A stretch of DNA of 64,000 nt from assembly GCA_018873245.2 (NCBI GenBank), contig JAEMBT020000004.1, forward strand, positions 5,876,573-5,940,572, given 5' to 3'. The notes under the pieces were generated by a model. The model saw only the letters and a program-made list of their open reading frames with translations. It ran no database searches and was not told where the DNA came from. Each line of letters begins with the position of its first letter. The stretch's first letter is position 1. A program made the position numbers and the translations under genes. This document shows, in pieces, positions 22,320-37,300 of this stretch. Source of the DNA: Archegozetes longisetosus. Taxonomy: Eukaryota > Arthropoda > Arachnida > Sarcoptiformes > Trhypochthoniidae.

Positions 22320-25300
22320 CTAATAATTGGAGAAGAAATCATTATAAATAACCGCAATTTGTTAAGAAAAGTGGCAAAAAAAGAGAAGTGGTAATTACAT
22401 TGAGGCATACAGAGGCCATTATTCTGACAGGGAGATTCATAGCCGCACGGTGGACCACCATATTCGGGGACATTTCTGTGCTTGGTTGCTCGCTGCACTA
22501 AATTATCCCATACCTCACCGTTCACTACAATCCTCTGAATAGCTCCATTTAGGCCTATCATAATTCCTGAATCTCGATTTATGCTATACATATTCTCGAC
22601 TCCCCCGATATATAGCGGTTGCTCCAAGTTTAGTTCACTTAATGATCCCTGAAATGAAAAACAAAATCATCAGTTGATAAGTACTTGCAATAAGAGGACT
22701 CTAATCTTCATTTATCACCTTTGCCTCGCCTTCCATTATCGGACTGAAAATAATAAAAAAATACTATAATAAATAATTTATGAAAAATGATAACTTATGT
22801 TATGCTAACTTCTAAGCTATCATTTAAAACAATTTTCTGATATAAATGATTTATGATTTTTCAAAATATCATAATTCACTTCCTCTAAAATTATAATTAA
22901 ATAGGTTTCAATTAATGGATACATTTTTCAAACTAATTAATTTGTTCTGAATTATTGGCACAATTTGAAAGCTTTTCACTGCAAAGCATAGCTAATTTTT
23001 CTATAGTCAAACTAAAATGTACAATTGAAAACATAATAATCCGCGATAGCAACAAGAAAAAGTAGTTGATATATAAACCCCCTCCGCATCAATTTTTTGC
23101 TGCATTTGATCTCTAATTTGTTTTGATTGCTGTATTAGGTATTCTATAAGCTTCTTCGCCTCTGATACATTATGGTTTGATACAAATCATACCACAACAA
23201 CGCACCATTTTTGGTTGCTATCAAGGATTATTAAGTTATTGAGTGTATGGTACAGATGAGTTTACGATGGTAATTGTTGAATGAATGTTGAGTAAGGAAA
23301 CATAAATGATTTTACTGAATCAGACTGCATACGATGGAAGTAAAAGAAAATCGAAACACTCAAATCTTTTAAATAGTTCTCAACAAAGTCATAGTGAAAA
23401 AACATCTAATTTCATGTTTGATAGACTGAATTTGGGAAAGATATATAATATATCATATTGATAAGTATTTCAGTTACCCGTCATCCAATTGCAAAGTTCC
23501 AACTTTTCGTTTCCGTGTTATACGAATAGAATGCCATTCGCCTAATGTAATGGTATCTTTACTCCTAAAAGATCAATGAATCGAATCGATATACATGGGA
23601 TAATAATGTTGATAAATTTAAGGATAAAGGGATTTGACGCTCAAACAACTTACGATATAGAAACAACTCCACTGTAAGCATTCAGTTAGAAAAAGTTGAC
23701 AGAATTTATTCAATGTTTCGATAGATAATTAATCGATAGATAGTTAGATAAATAAATGAATTAAACTTTTTACCTAACGTTTGCGACACCACTTCCTAAA
23801 TCGTAACGGAATTGTACGTAACCGTCATTTATATTGAGAGACAAGAAGTCTCCCTTTCCTGACGCCTGTTGACCGTTGTATAGAATCATTCCATGAAGGG
23901 CTCGACTTAGAAACCATACTGTCATTTAAGACAAGAAAGCGATTCAGAGTTGAGTAAAAGTGAATTAAACTGAAATACTTATGCGATGTACACAATTACT
24001 CAGAGCTAATATGAAATTTGATTACCTTCAATGGTGAAGGCTTGACTAACGCCTTGAAGTGTAGGCAACTGTAAGAAAGAGCTGCCCCAAAAGTCTGGTA
24101 CTCTCACGACAAACATTTCTCTTTGCACTGAAATTAATTAATTGATTCAATTTGTTGCAGACCAATTAATTTTTTACATAACAACCATTAAGAGTATAAA
24201 CAGTGATTAATCATTCAACTAAAGTAAGTTCTTATGTCTTTTCAACAGAATCTATTCAATGAGAATAACTTACAGTCAGCACAAAGCTTTCCAGTTCTTC
24301 CTGTTGGACATTTACAGATGAAGTCATTAGAGAGACCTTCTTGAAGAACAATACAAGTGGCACCATCAGTACAGGGATTGCTAGTGCAAGCATTAATCTG
24401 AGTCTCGCATTGCTTTCCCGTAAACTGTTCTTTACACAAACACTTATATGACTGAATATCAGTATCTGCTAAACAAGTGGCTCCATTCAGACACGGAACA
24501 CTTCTGCAAGGATTATCACTGCATTCACCTAAAAGTCACAATACAATTAATCCTAAAACCATTCAATCACCAATCTATACAACTGTTTTGGAAAAGTTCT
24601 AACTTACGGATATGTGATGCTCTTATAATGTCTTTTGAAGTCGGATATCTTAAATCTGTGTCTTTACGGCCTATTCTGAACTTATGTATACAACCAACTA
24701 ATCCCTTACTGACACCAATGTTCTCAAAGATTCTCTTCTCTTTTGATGAGACGTAACCTAAAAATAAATTTTCTGCCAAATCAAGTGATTTGAGAGCGCC
24801 CTGACTTTTTCCAGAGACATCTTCCTGGCCCTCAACCGATAGCATGCCATCGTATAAATATCTTTTCACAACAACTTTAGTAAGTTTTCCCAGTTGGATA
24901 GGATGCGTCGATCTAAGAATGACAGAACCACTGCCCAAATTGTATCTGAATTCAATGTGTAGATCTTTAACGGCTAGTGATGCGAAGTCTCCCTCTCCTG
25001 TCAGTGTCTGTCCGTTGTAGAACAAAATACCATTTTCTTCTAATATCTGAAATTCTATTTCAAGTGAAAGTCTAGTGTAGGCCTGTAATCGGGGCATTTC
25101 TATATACGAAACTCCATCGAATGCTGGTGTTTCAATCGGTGTTGTCGCCACTTCGGGCACTGTATGTGTTGGAACAGTAGGACCTGTGCTAAGCAGCACA
25201 TTTTCATGAAAACTGACTTCGCGAGTAGATTTTTCGGTGTCTTGAGTGGTTTTGAATATAGTGGAACGTCTCACAGGACCAGCTGTTACAGTTTCAGAAG

Positions 25301-28300
25301 TGGTTGTTTTGCACTGTCCATCATGTACTGGGGTAATGCGCTTTTGATATCGACACGAGAATAAGCGTAGTTGACATTCTGATCCATAAGTATTACCGTC
25401 TGAACCGCACACAGAGGCAGCTTTGCGTCCCTCATCATTCGGGCATTTGAAATCACAAACGCATTGCACTCCACGACCCTCTTTGACTTTGCACTGAGCT
25501 CCGTAATGACATTTTATATCCGCACAAGAGCCTGATATCGTTTTAGTTAAAGATGCTGTCAAAAGTATACATATCATAAAATAATAGTAAATCCTATATT
25601 TATAGGCTTTATATTAGCTCACCATCAGTGCAACCTTCAGTTCCGAGAATCATTCCTTCTGGACATACGTCACATTTCATTCCTTGTATGCCTACTTTAC
25701 AAACGCATCGACCGGTCATTTGTTCGCAATCATCTCTAACAGATCCGTATTCATTACAGGCACAAGCTTTTAAATAACAAATTCAAATTGATTTCTCAAT
25801 GGAAAAACATAAAGACAATCATCTTAAGTAGCTATACAAATAACTCACGAATGCATCCACTGTTTCCTTCAGATATCTTATGGAGTCCCCAGAATCCAGC
25901 CTCACACCTGTCACATCTAAGACCTCCTACTCCTGGCTTACAGTGACATTGCTTAGTGGTCGGATCACAAGTTAACGAGTAAGACCCCAACCGATTACAT
26001 CCGCAAACACTAGGACAGCCAGCATTCTTCGTTCCCTGAGCTGCAGTCTTGCCATCCGGACAACAACTACAAATCAAAATTGCATTTGAATGGCTTCTTA
26101 AACATTGACCATGACTTATATTTACCCATATGTTGTTTCAGCACAACTTCTGACAGTCGCCACTTCACGACAACATTTGGCAAAATTACTTCCTTTATGA
26201 CAATAGCTATTAGGAGGACACGGCTTAGAATCAGGTCCATCACCACAAAAGTACTCTTTTCTAGTCAGAGGGTTGACTAATGGCGGTTCTCCATCACAGG
26301 GAAGTATTTTGATTTCTTCGCACATTTTCATGTCTTGTGGTTTGATTTCCTGCTGTCGAGCGCACGCCTCCTCTTGAAGCTTACATTCGTTATCATATAA
26401 ACGACCGTCGCTCCCTTAATTAAAATTAAGACAACAAATAAATTATTGGAACCAATAAACAAGTCCAACCAGGATTCAATGACTTACCACATACTGGTTC
26501 AGAATCGTGGCCAGATGGTGGGCAATGATAACTATATATTGATGGAATATTTTTATTAATCCAATAACTATAATAATTTTGTTATTCAAGTTATCTTACG
26601 TGCACAGACAATGAGGAACACCGTTCTCGTCGTAGTCACAAACTCCTCCGTAACGACATGTTTTATGATCACAAACTTTTGTATAACCACCAGAACCTAC
26701 AAAGTATAGGCAAATATTAAGTTTTAATTTGATTCCAAACCAAACATGGAATCATTTTGGTTGGGACAATAATTATTTGTTTACTTACCACTTCCAGATC
26801 CAACGATTTCATCACATTCACCATAAAACTTAACACTAATATCAACACTTTGACGACACGCGGCACTTCTCATTTCACATTCGTTGGTATAGGTGACTCG
26901 ATCATTGCCACAAATGGGTTCGAAGACATCGGGACACTCAGTAGGGCAAACACATCGACCATTTTCGCATCTGGCGCCATACTTGCAGTGAACATTTTGA
27001 CAGACATCACAAGGGCCTTTAGTGGCAACGGTGACGAACTGTGATTTCTTACAAGCAGAGACTCGCATTTGGCATTCATTATCATAGGTTATTCCGTCAG
27101 AACCTATAGAATTATATGATATAAGTATTCCATTCACATATTGGTTACCACAGCATCATACCACAAACTGGTGAATCAATCTATAGCGAACAAGTAGAAA
27201 AGAAATGTTTCTATTAAATTAAGTTCATATGAATCTAATAAAACGAATCAATTGTTTGACTTCTAACACATCTGAAAATACTCACATGAACACAACTCTG
27301 AGGGCATATACATTTTCCTCCCTGACCATCGGATTCGCAGACGGAATAGAACTCACAATTTTTATTTTCGCAGCCATCTAGTTATAAGAAAGAAGAATAA
27401 ACAAGCTTATTGTAGCTTCAAATGAGAGTATCCAACCAAAAATCAAAATCTATACTCAGATTATCACTGAAATAATCGCTTCTCAGATACTATAAAAGGA
27501 TAAAACAAACAAAAGACTAATTAAACTGAATCTGAGAAATGAAAACAGAGATAATCAAAACACACATTTGATTAAGCGTTTATTTGCTAATTTTAATTAA
27601 TCAATTTATACTGAGTTTTCTATTAGTCAAAACTCAGTATTTTTAGAGAAGTTTCGACTCATTTCCTAAACTAATCAAATTAGATCCTGAGATAGGAGCG
27701 TAACTTTGCCATGAAAACTAGTAGATATTCTGGTGTTCGGTGTTGAGCTTTTCTCATCATAGTTATGCGGCACATACAGAATAGTAATCCTATGTATCGA
27801 TTTCTCAGCTTAGATCAAAGCTCTATCTTAACCATTACTATAGCATCTTATACTAAGTTAGTATATCTGCAGAATTTGTTTATATAGAGACACGATTGTG
27901 GTCTCTTATAGATGTGAGTGTATATAGCACTTTAGCACTACTGATGTCCAGTGCATCTCCACACATAAGTTTCTCAGCAATATATTATTTCTTATATGGT
28001 AAACGACAAATAGTTGCCTAAAATATTTCACTAAAATATCACTTCTCAAGTACCAAATCCCATTCTGACGACTAAACTGAAACACTTTCTTTCATGTACT
28101 TTCACATATCCGTTATCTGACGTTCTGAAAAATGACGATATACCCATCTTGTCAATCAAATTTGTACTAACTAACTTTACGCAAACTTATTTATATCCTT
28201 AATTATGCTCACAATCAATTACAGTTATTAATAAATCTAATAGAAACCAAACAACTTGAGAAAACGGTTATTTGTGAACATTTTAGCACAACTATTAACA

Positions 28301-31300
28301 AATTTTTATCGCTTTAGAAAAACAGGTACTTTCTACAGAATTTTGTTTATAAGGATTAAAACAAATCGAATGAGATAACGAGTTTGTTTCTCCTTCCATT
28401 TCTTTTATGTTTGTCATCCTTTGTCGTAAAACTTTCAAAATCAATTTGACAAACAAGAACACATACTCAATAATGGCTAAAATATCTCTTTGTATATCTA
28501 CCCCAAAAGACCAGTAACAAAGTCAAGAAATACTGTTTTGATGGAAAAACACTCAAAATGCAAATATTATAGAGTGAGCACAATATAAGATTAGATTTTA
28601 AAAATTGACCCAAAGCTATCGAGGTTTGACTAGTTTAGATGATAATAACTTGAAATATGAAACAGAGAAACGACAGGATAAATGGGATTATTTATTTTGG
28701 AATCTGAAAATATGAAATATCTTATTTTCAATCATCTCAATAATGGTTCTCAGTTTCCAAATATCTGTCAGTTTGAACGCTCAAACTATGTTAGAGTAGC
28801 ATTGTGCTATTGATTTTTCTCTTGTAAATTGGTTCACAAATCTCCACCTCAACTTAGGTGTGCTTTACTTAAGTTCGATCATTTTTGTATCGCCAAATCT
28901 CTGCTCGGCAGCAGTTCATTGATTTTTAGTTTTGTTCTTCCGTTTATAAATTGAATAAAAATTGACCGATAATTATGGGTCTAACAACTTAAATAACTGA
29001 AGTGTCCATGCTTAGCATCAAAAAGATCGATACGTTTATGAAGATAATCTGACCATCGGTTAGATCTTATTGTGATATCTCTTTCTAAAGAGTAATGATT
29101 ACTGCCATTGAAGAAATAAGCTCTTCAATAATTTTATAATTTATTAGATTATTTTCTCTTTCATCAAATTTTCGGATTTTCAAGGTTTAAAAGTTGAAAG
29201 TCTAAGCTTTATTTCACTACAATTTGTAATGAGATTTATTCGACAAAACGTTTTTCTAAAGAACTCATATTAGGAGCGCTATTAGGAAGAAAGCGAATAA
29301 TTTAGAATAAAAGATTTGATGTCATAGTTATAGTTATACGAGTTTGATTGAAGCGCATCGAACGAAATAGAGTAAAGGAAAGGTTGTTGTTAAGGGGGAA
29401 CATTATGAATGTTCGACATAGAGTACTCATAACTTACAAAAAGTGATTGAAGTTGATTCGAGCGAGCAATATATAACTTATAAACAGAATTATAGTAATC
29501 GCATATAAAATGAACGTGTGATAAAACAAATAAAATAGAGATAATAGAGAACAGCTATAAACTTACTGCAGAGTCCTTCAGTGAAAGAGATATCAATCGA
29601 TTTCTTTTGCTCGCACAACTCTCTTCTCATTTTACATTCATTGGGATATGATATGCCGTCACTAGAAGCAAAAGCAAACATCTCATTAATTTCAGATCAG
29701 AGACAGATAAGATGTAATAGAAAATTTTAGCAATCAATACCTCCCGCAAATTGGCTTAAATTCTTCTGAGCAAGTTGGACATTCACAGGCAGGCTCTCCG
29801 TTAGGCTTGATGACACAAATGGCGCCAAATCGACAAAAATTGGATCCTTTACTGCACGGTCCTTCGTCGCCTATACGATAATGAATAGAAATTGTAATTG
29901 AATGAATAAAAATTCTAATTGAATGCACTTCCAGCGAGTATAACAGCAATCAAATTGATTTATGTGTTTAGAATCGACTGACTACGCTTTCAATGAAAGT
30001 TTTCGCAATGCCAGTCATGTAAGTGTTGGAGTGTTCGAGTGTTTCCCTCGTGTAATTCATTAACATTTGTTACATAGAATACGAAACTAATTAATGTTAT
30101 GCGATTCATTTGAATTGCACTTTGAATTTGAGCGGTTATCTTCTCTTTACTCTACAGTGAAATTAATTGAATTTATTGGTCAATATTATAGGACAGTGTA
30201 TTGTTTACTTGAAAGTATAATAATTTGACGCGAGAAATGTTCTAATTTTAATTTTCAATCGATTGTAAGCTAGCGTTGAGAAAATGAACTTTTATTTATT
30301 CAAACATTTGAATAGGAAAATAGTTTGATAAAATAAGCGTTTATTTTTTAATAACTTGCTCAATATGTGATGTAGTGATCAAATTGTGCTTTATATAATC
30401 ATATTCTATTTGCATTCTCAAATTCAATTTCAACTTTAATAAATGAATTTGAAATTGCATTTCAAAGTGAGCATTGCGTTTCTATTATTTCTACAGAACA
30501 AATGCACTCATTCATATTCCATGGATTTGTACTGAATATTTCATTGAATACTAGAGGATTTCAAATCTTATATTAGTGTAGGAGTTTGGTCGTTTAGTAT
30601 TCAAGAGCCAATTTTTAAAATCGATTTTTCATGTTGAAAAAGTGAACGAACTTATTTAGATTATTAGCCAAAAAAGTGACTCTAGTTTTTGAAGGTTGAA
30701 GTCTAACGATTAATTTTGTTTGGTTCAAAGGACAGCAATCAACTATTTAATGAACGTTTATGTTTTTGATAGAGCAAATTAATTGTGACCCGTTGTCCTT
30801 TCGCACTACCGATCATTCTAATGAACAACAATAATCGTTATTGTTATAAAAATCACGCGCTATTCATATTACGCATGTGACAATTATTTATTTGAGTAGT
30901 GATAGAAAAGCTCAGTTTTACAATTACAGTAATACCTCGGCATAGTGAATCGCTGGGGATTGCCATATAAACAATTCATGTTGACTGTAATGATGATTCA
31001 CAATCGACAGGTAATCTACTATTTACTTATTCACTATAAGTTTAATAGTATATTTAATAGTAAGTTGCGGTAGGACTCATGCAATCACTCTAAAGAGCTT
31101 CACTACATCGAAGTATTATTGCAGTTTAGATGCTTCACTAATGACTTAATCCTATGACTTACCACAACTGCCCGCATGCTTAAGATGGATATCTTTATGT
31201 AGAAGACACGCTTGTCTTTGTAGATCGCATTCTGAATCGTAAGTATGTCCATCACTACCACAGACAGGCCTTAAGATGGTTGGACACGGAGGAGGACATT

Positions 31301-34300
31301 GACAGGTGGCTATACCATAGCGATCGATTTCGCATTCTTGAAATTGTGTGCATTGCAAAGTGGCGCATGGGTTAGATTCTGCAATAAATATGTACTTAAG
31401 GTTAGTATCGTTTTCTTTATTTACTTCTAAAATCTGATTTGTGAGAACACTATTTCTAAACAAGTTTTGGTCATCTATAAACTCTGTTTCTCGAGAACTA
31501 TCAATTTTATGGTTTATAGAGATTGGCGAGACTACAAACGTATCAAAAGAATCTGATAAATGAAAATTAAGGAAACAATGTCTGTAATTGTCTTAAGAAA
31601 TAGTTCAATAAACGAAAAGGATTCTCTTGCAGTTTGAAAAATGAGACAAAGTTAACAATTTCCTTCATTCGGCACTCATTATATACCAGAATGGTTCTTA
31701 GGATTACGCAAACTTAAGCTACAGCTCATTTCTTGTCACATTAAATACGTGAACTAAGTCTTGTCATTCTTTGTCTATCATAGTATAAAGTATTTCAAAA
31801 GATATGTTCATAGCTTAGGGTTTTTTTAGAAGCCTATCCTATGTTAAAATTGATTATGTTTTGGTTTTGAATGCTTCAATTCGTCATAAAAGATAGTCGA
31901 TTTTGGGTATCTTCCAACAAAACATGATCGAAATTTACAGTAAACTAATAAATGGTAAGTTGTTGGCTTCCAAATATTGGTTAAACTTATTTTTAGAAAA
32001 TCAAAGCTAATGTTCCTAAAGCTGGCTTCGTAAAGATCTGGTTTGTAAAGTTAGGTTCAAATGTTTTCTATAGTTGTTAGTCAACTAATTTAAAATTGTT
32101 AATAATTAACTTTTCAGTAAAGCACACACAAGTCAAGTTAAGGTAGTCGTGCTTTCCTTTTCATACAATCAACTTAATTGTATGAATATCTCGGTTATTG
32201 AAATTATTATTGATTCTCTAAATATTGTACAAACAGGTAATGGCGGTGTAGTAATTTGTAATTAATTACTTATTAGTAATAAATCATACGAATGCAGGTA
32301 CAAAACATAAAATGAGAATATATATTATGATTTTGCAAAGTGTTCATACTTTGGAAAATGGATTCGGTATAAGTTATTGCTAGTAAGTTGAAACACACTG
32401 TCACTACTCTGTCTGTAGTTGTGTAGAACTATCTTTTCATATGATTCGATTCACTAGTAATCCTAGTAATGCATCAGAAAACCAGATAAACACATGTCCC
32501 CATTTTTTTAACTTTAATAGCGAATCAATAATTCTTTGTCGAAATCAATCATCAGTTTTGTAACTGACAACAGTCCAAAAGCTCGTCAATTTTATTTTCA
32601 GGAAAAATACTTTTTGGACAATAATGGAATTACAGGAAAACATTTTTGGCCAGATTCTGATCACAATTTCGACAGAAAAATACGAACAAAATTCTTATGT
32701 TTTAATGGAAGAAAGAGGTAATACTTTGTTATTACATCTAAACATAAAAGCCTTCTTACCTCCACAAACTCCTGAATGAATTATTCTTAAGCTTCTTCTT
32801 GATTTGCACGCCTCAACTCTAAGAATACACTCATTAGTATAGGTCTTACCATCGCTGCCACAAACAGGCTTAAAATCTTGATTGCAAACAGCATTACACC
32901 GACAAATCGGATTTCTATGATCATCCAATTGACAAATTTGAGAGGCAGGACATTCAACACCATCACAAGGATCTATTTGAAATAGATATAAGATTATATT
33001 TTAGTCATACTTTTTTTTATTGTAGATCAAATTCTACATCAATATAAACAAATGCCATTATTTGCTTTATGACTCGAGTACACTTAAAACCTGGTAATCC
33101 TCGAATGCAACAAGATAAGGTCGTTACTATGTCAACCTCCATGTGATGTGCAGTAATTTGCTGCCAAATTTGATTTCTAGTTTACTTTGACTACTATAGT
33201 CAACATGAAATAAGTTCTCTCTTAATTAATAAGTCTTAATGTCCTTTAGGTTATGGTCTGATGGAAGCCATGCCATCACAACGTATTCTTAACTGGTTGC
33301 TATCGCGGATTATTAAGCTTTTGAGTGTAGTTGTTAACTAGTCCAGTAGGTATTGCTTGATTCTATTTTTGTTTGGCTAATACTTTGGAACAACAGTTAT
33401 ATTACTGTAGACTTAGAACTTAATGTTCTTGACTTTTTTCTTATGTCATTTATATTGTTGACATTAGTTTCAAAAATGTTCTCATTCTTCAAACAATTTC
33501 AGCTTTTAATGATTAAATGTTGATTTATGCATTGTATGCAACTTTCGAGGAAAGCTGAAGCATTATTTAGAATAGATTGAAGTGATTTAATTATTTGACT
33601 GATGCTTCGTTTTTATCAATCAGTTTTACTAGACTTCTACTCTATATAGAAGATGTTCTGCATCTAAATAGCTAAAATGTCTGACAATCATAGTACAGAG
33701 TAAACTATTATCAATCATCGATAACTTCTCAGATGAATAATAACAGCACTAATCATAACTCTTTCTGCATCTTTCCATCACTTTATTGATTGAATACATG
33801 TCTCGTTATGAATAGAAACACAATTCTTCGAAGCTATAAAATCTTAGAACATAATTTCTCTTTATTATATTTGAAATGCCTTTAAAGCAGAAATATTTAA
33901 CAATCTTTCAAGTGTCAAGATTTTCTAGAATTTTTATTATTTATTTGATAGTATACTGAGTGAATGAATTCTGAAAAAGTTCTAAATAGTTTTTTTTTCA
34001 GTATAATTAATGGACTTATTGGTTGAATAGTATAAGCGAGAGAGAAAAAAAGCATAATAAAAATTGATGGCTTAATGTCTGACAAGAACCAGATAACAGA
34101 ATTGACCATCTGTGAGCTTAGATGGCCGCCAGGTTTTGGCAAGTTAAAATCGATTATGATTCAGCGCTAAAATATACTTATAAGGTATGAGGCGTAAGAG
34201 CAGTAGAGGTAATGAAATGAGTGTTTAACAAACTTATTAAGTGACATCTTTTATATCACGTCTATATTTTATTGCTATAATACTATAATTCTCAGAAAGC

Positions 34301-37300
34301 AATTATTCTGTGGCATAATCTTTAAAAGTCCCTGAAGTATAGTCTAACATATACTTAAAGATGAAGTAAGAATTGCAGAACTGAATCAATAATGCACTCA
34401 TGCAGAAAGCTTGAGGATTGAAACAAAGGAGATGTAGAGCTTGTTGTTAGTTATTTGTTTGCAAGTTCTATGTATTGGACATTTCTGTCTCGTGAGACCA
34501 TTTCTGAAGTTTATATCAAACTATTTTTCACACCAGAAAAAACGTTACAAACAAAGAGACATGTTATGCATTATATACTAGCCATAAAGGCATTCAAAAT
34601 ATTTTTAATTTATTGCTTTCTTAGTCTTTCTCACTGAAACAAAGCTCAATGTTTGTAGAGTTCAGCAGAAATAATGAACTTTAGAAAGAATAATAAAATT
34701 CTGATGTGCTATGAAATTAAATAATTGTTTACTCAGATATTTATATTATGCTATGATAACAACTGCAGAATATTTCCACTAAGTTTGAATAAAACGCAAA
34801 AATTTAGTTCTGTTGAATAAGTGAATCATATTTGGCTGAAATAAATTCAGTCTAAAGCCAGAACAGGTTAGAGAAATTTGCTTTGAATCAAATGTCTTGA
34901 GTGAATGAATGTCAGATTGGATTCGAGAAAGTGCCCCTTAAATGACACTTTCCTGACGTGTCTTGTAGATTAAGGCTTAATGAGACAATTGAGGATAAAT
35001 TACAGTTACTATTATTTTAAGTTGAATTTAATGTAAATTATTACTAATTTGAACATATAATTTATCACAATACATCAAGTACTGACTTTATGCAAATCTT
35101 ATACAAATTATGTGTCAAAATTTAGAAGTATAATAATACAAGTGAATAACTCACCACAGGCTCCCGTAAATTTAACGCTAATTTCTTTCATATCTTTACA
35201 CGAATGTCGTCTTAATTCGCATACATTTGGATAATCTCTTCCGTCAGTGCCACAAACGGGTCGACTACCTCTTGAGTCGCCATAAGTGGCGCACGTTGTC
35301 GGGCAAACACATTCAGCATTGCGTCCATCGATGGATGGTTTGCATTGGGCACCAAATCTGCATTCCTTCTCATGACATGGATCTTTCATATCTGCCGGAA
35401 ATTTATAACACGACTGAGTCAGCAATAGCTGATTGGTTAGTAATAGGATTTGTATGAGCGAGGAGCCGAAAACCGGTGCTAATTGTGATTGCAACGATCG
35501 GAAAGGACATCTGAGTTTTGAATGGGCTCTCATTTTATTGCTTTTTTGTTGATAGGGCGTTGTAGTAGAAGTAAATATTTAAACGGTTAGCATATATTAG
35601 AACTAAATGTTGCATACATAACATTACATTCTATTAGATTTGGTAACACTGAGTATTACTCTTTGACACATTAGTTATAATGAACAGATTTTAACATGAC
35701 TTGTACCCAGCAGCTACATTAATATATATACTCTATTTGCTGCTCACAATTTGTATAACATGCTAACTGTTCTTCGAGAATCTCTAGCGTTAACATGTTT
35801 TCCGCCAGAATGAAGCGAAAATCGGTATTAAAATAACACACTCTTTATATACTATTTGGCCAAACTCGCACTCAATTCGGAACCAATTTAACAAATCAAA
35901 TCACAACAATCAGCAATAATATAATAACATTATGATTAAATTCAGAATAGAAGATGGTTCTGAGTGGCCAAAATAATTGCTCACACCAGGCATAGAAAAG
36001 AACATTTTGTTGTTTAGATATTTTTTCTAAAAGAACTCAAATGTTGATACGATAGTAAAAGCATGTATGAAAAGGAACACAAAGACTAACAGTAAAAAGA
36101 ATCTCGATCTTCACATAGAAAGAGGTCTCTTTGGCTCGGGCAAAGGCATCATTGATTGCATCTACTATTGCGCATGTCATCTCCATTCTCATCAGAAGCA
36201 CTACTACAAAAGTATATATGATTAAACAGAAGAACTACTGCTATTGGCATCAATACCATATCATTTATTAGGTTCAATACTGACTTTCTGCATAAATAAC
36301 GCTTCCAAATATGGCAATTATTTGATGAACTCTTCATTGAACAACTAATATTACATTAAGACATAATTGTGTAAAAAAGACTATTCTCTCGACAGAATCG
36401 ATATTTCGTGAACCAACTGCTAATATGAGGAGAAAATTGGTTTTACTTTTACGCAGCAGACACTGTTATTTGGAGAAAAGGCCCGAAATCATATATGAAA
36501 AAGTATTTGGCAGCATACATAAAACTCAAACTTTTTAATATTTAAGGAATATAAAAGAAATGATTTTTGGCGCAATCATGGCATTGCAATTGAAATCGAT
36601 TTTCCCAGAGACGAACGTTCAACATAATATAGAATGAAGGAATAAAAGTTGAAAATGTTATTAAGAGTCAGATTCTCATATTGTGTCCTCACTTCAATAG
36701 CCATCGTGATTGAGGCTTCTTTTTGATACAACATTCCCTTTTATCCATACAATATTAGATAACCCAAACTCTCCATATGTTTCATATGAATTGAAAGAGC
36801 AAAAACTTCAGTTCAGTCTATAGTTGACAATTCATGACTTGAAGGATTAGTTCTAGTACTCAACAAAATAGAAGTCATGCATTTGTTTACATGAATGCGG
36901 TCTATGAGAAGCGAATAAAAGTAAAATAAGACTTTTGCTCTACTAGACTCATAAGCAGCAAACCAATCATAGCGTATTTATTTAGCCCAACAGTCATTTT
37001 GTAATATTCTTTAGGAGTCCGTGTTTATTGCAAACTTAGCTAATCTCAAGCTGATCATTTTGTTGACTTTGTCGCTTATTTTAATAGAGCCTTTGTTCCA
37101 TTAATCGATTAATTTTTACATTAATAGAAATATGAACCAAAGTTACAGTTTGGTTATTTTTATAAAATGTAAACAAACCAAATTGGAGCTTAGAAATTTA
37201 ATTCAATTTGATCAATGTTCGTATTATGCTACTTTATTTTCCTACAATTACGAAAATTATTCTTTCACTCCAACTGAATAATAATAAACGGAAGCCGAAA

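Noticed and set aside
24448-24756. Plus-strand 102-aa frame
   Set aside because: Antisense shadow of the agrin EGF and LG1 exons.
26757-27044. Plus-strand 95-aa frame rich in Thr/Ile
   Set aside because: Antisense shadow of the agrin FS7 exon.
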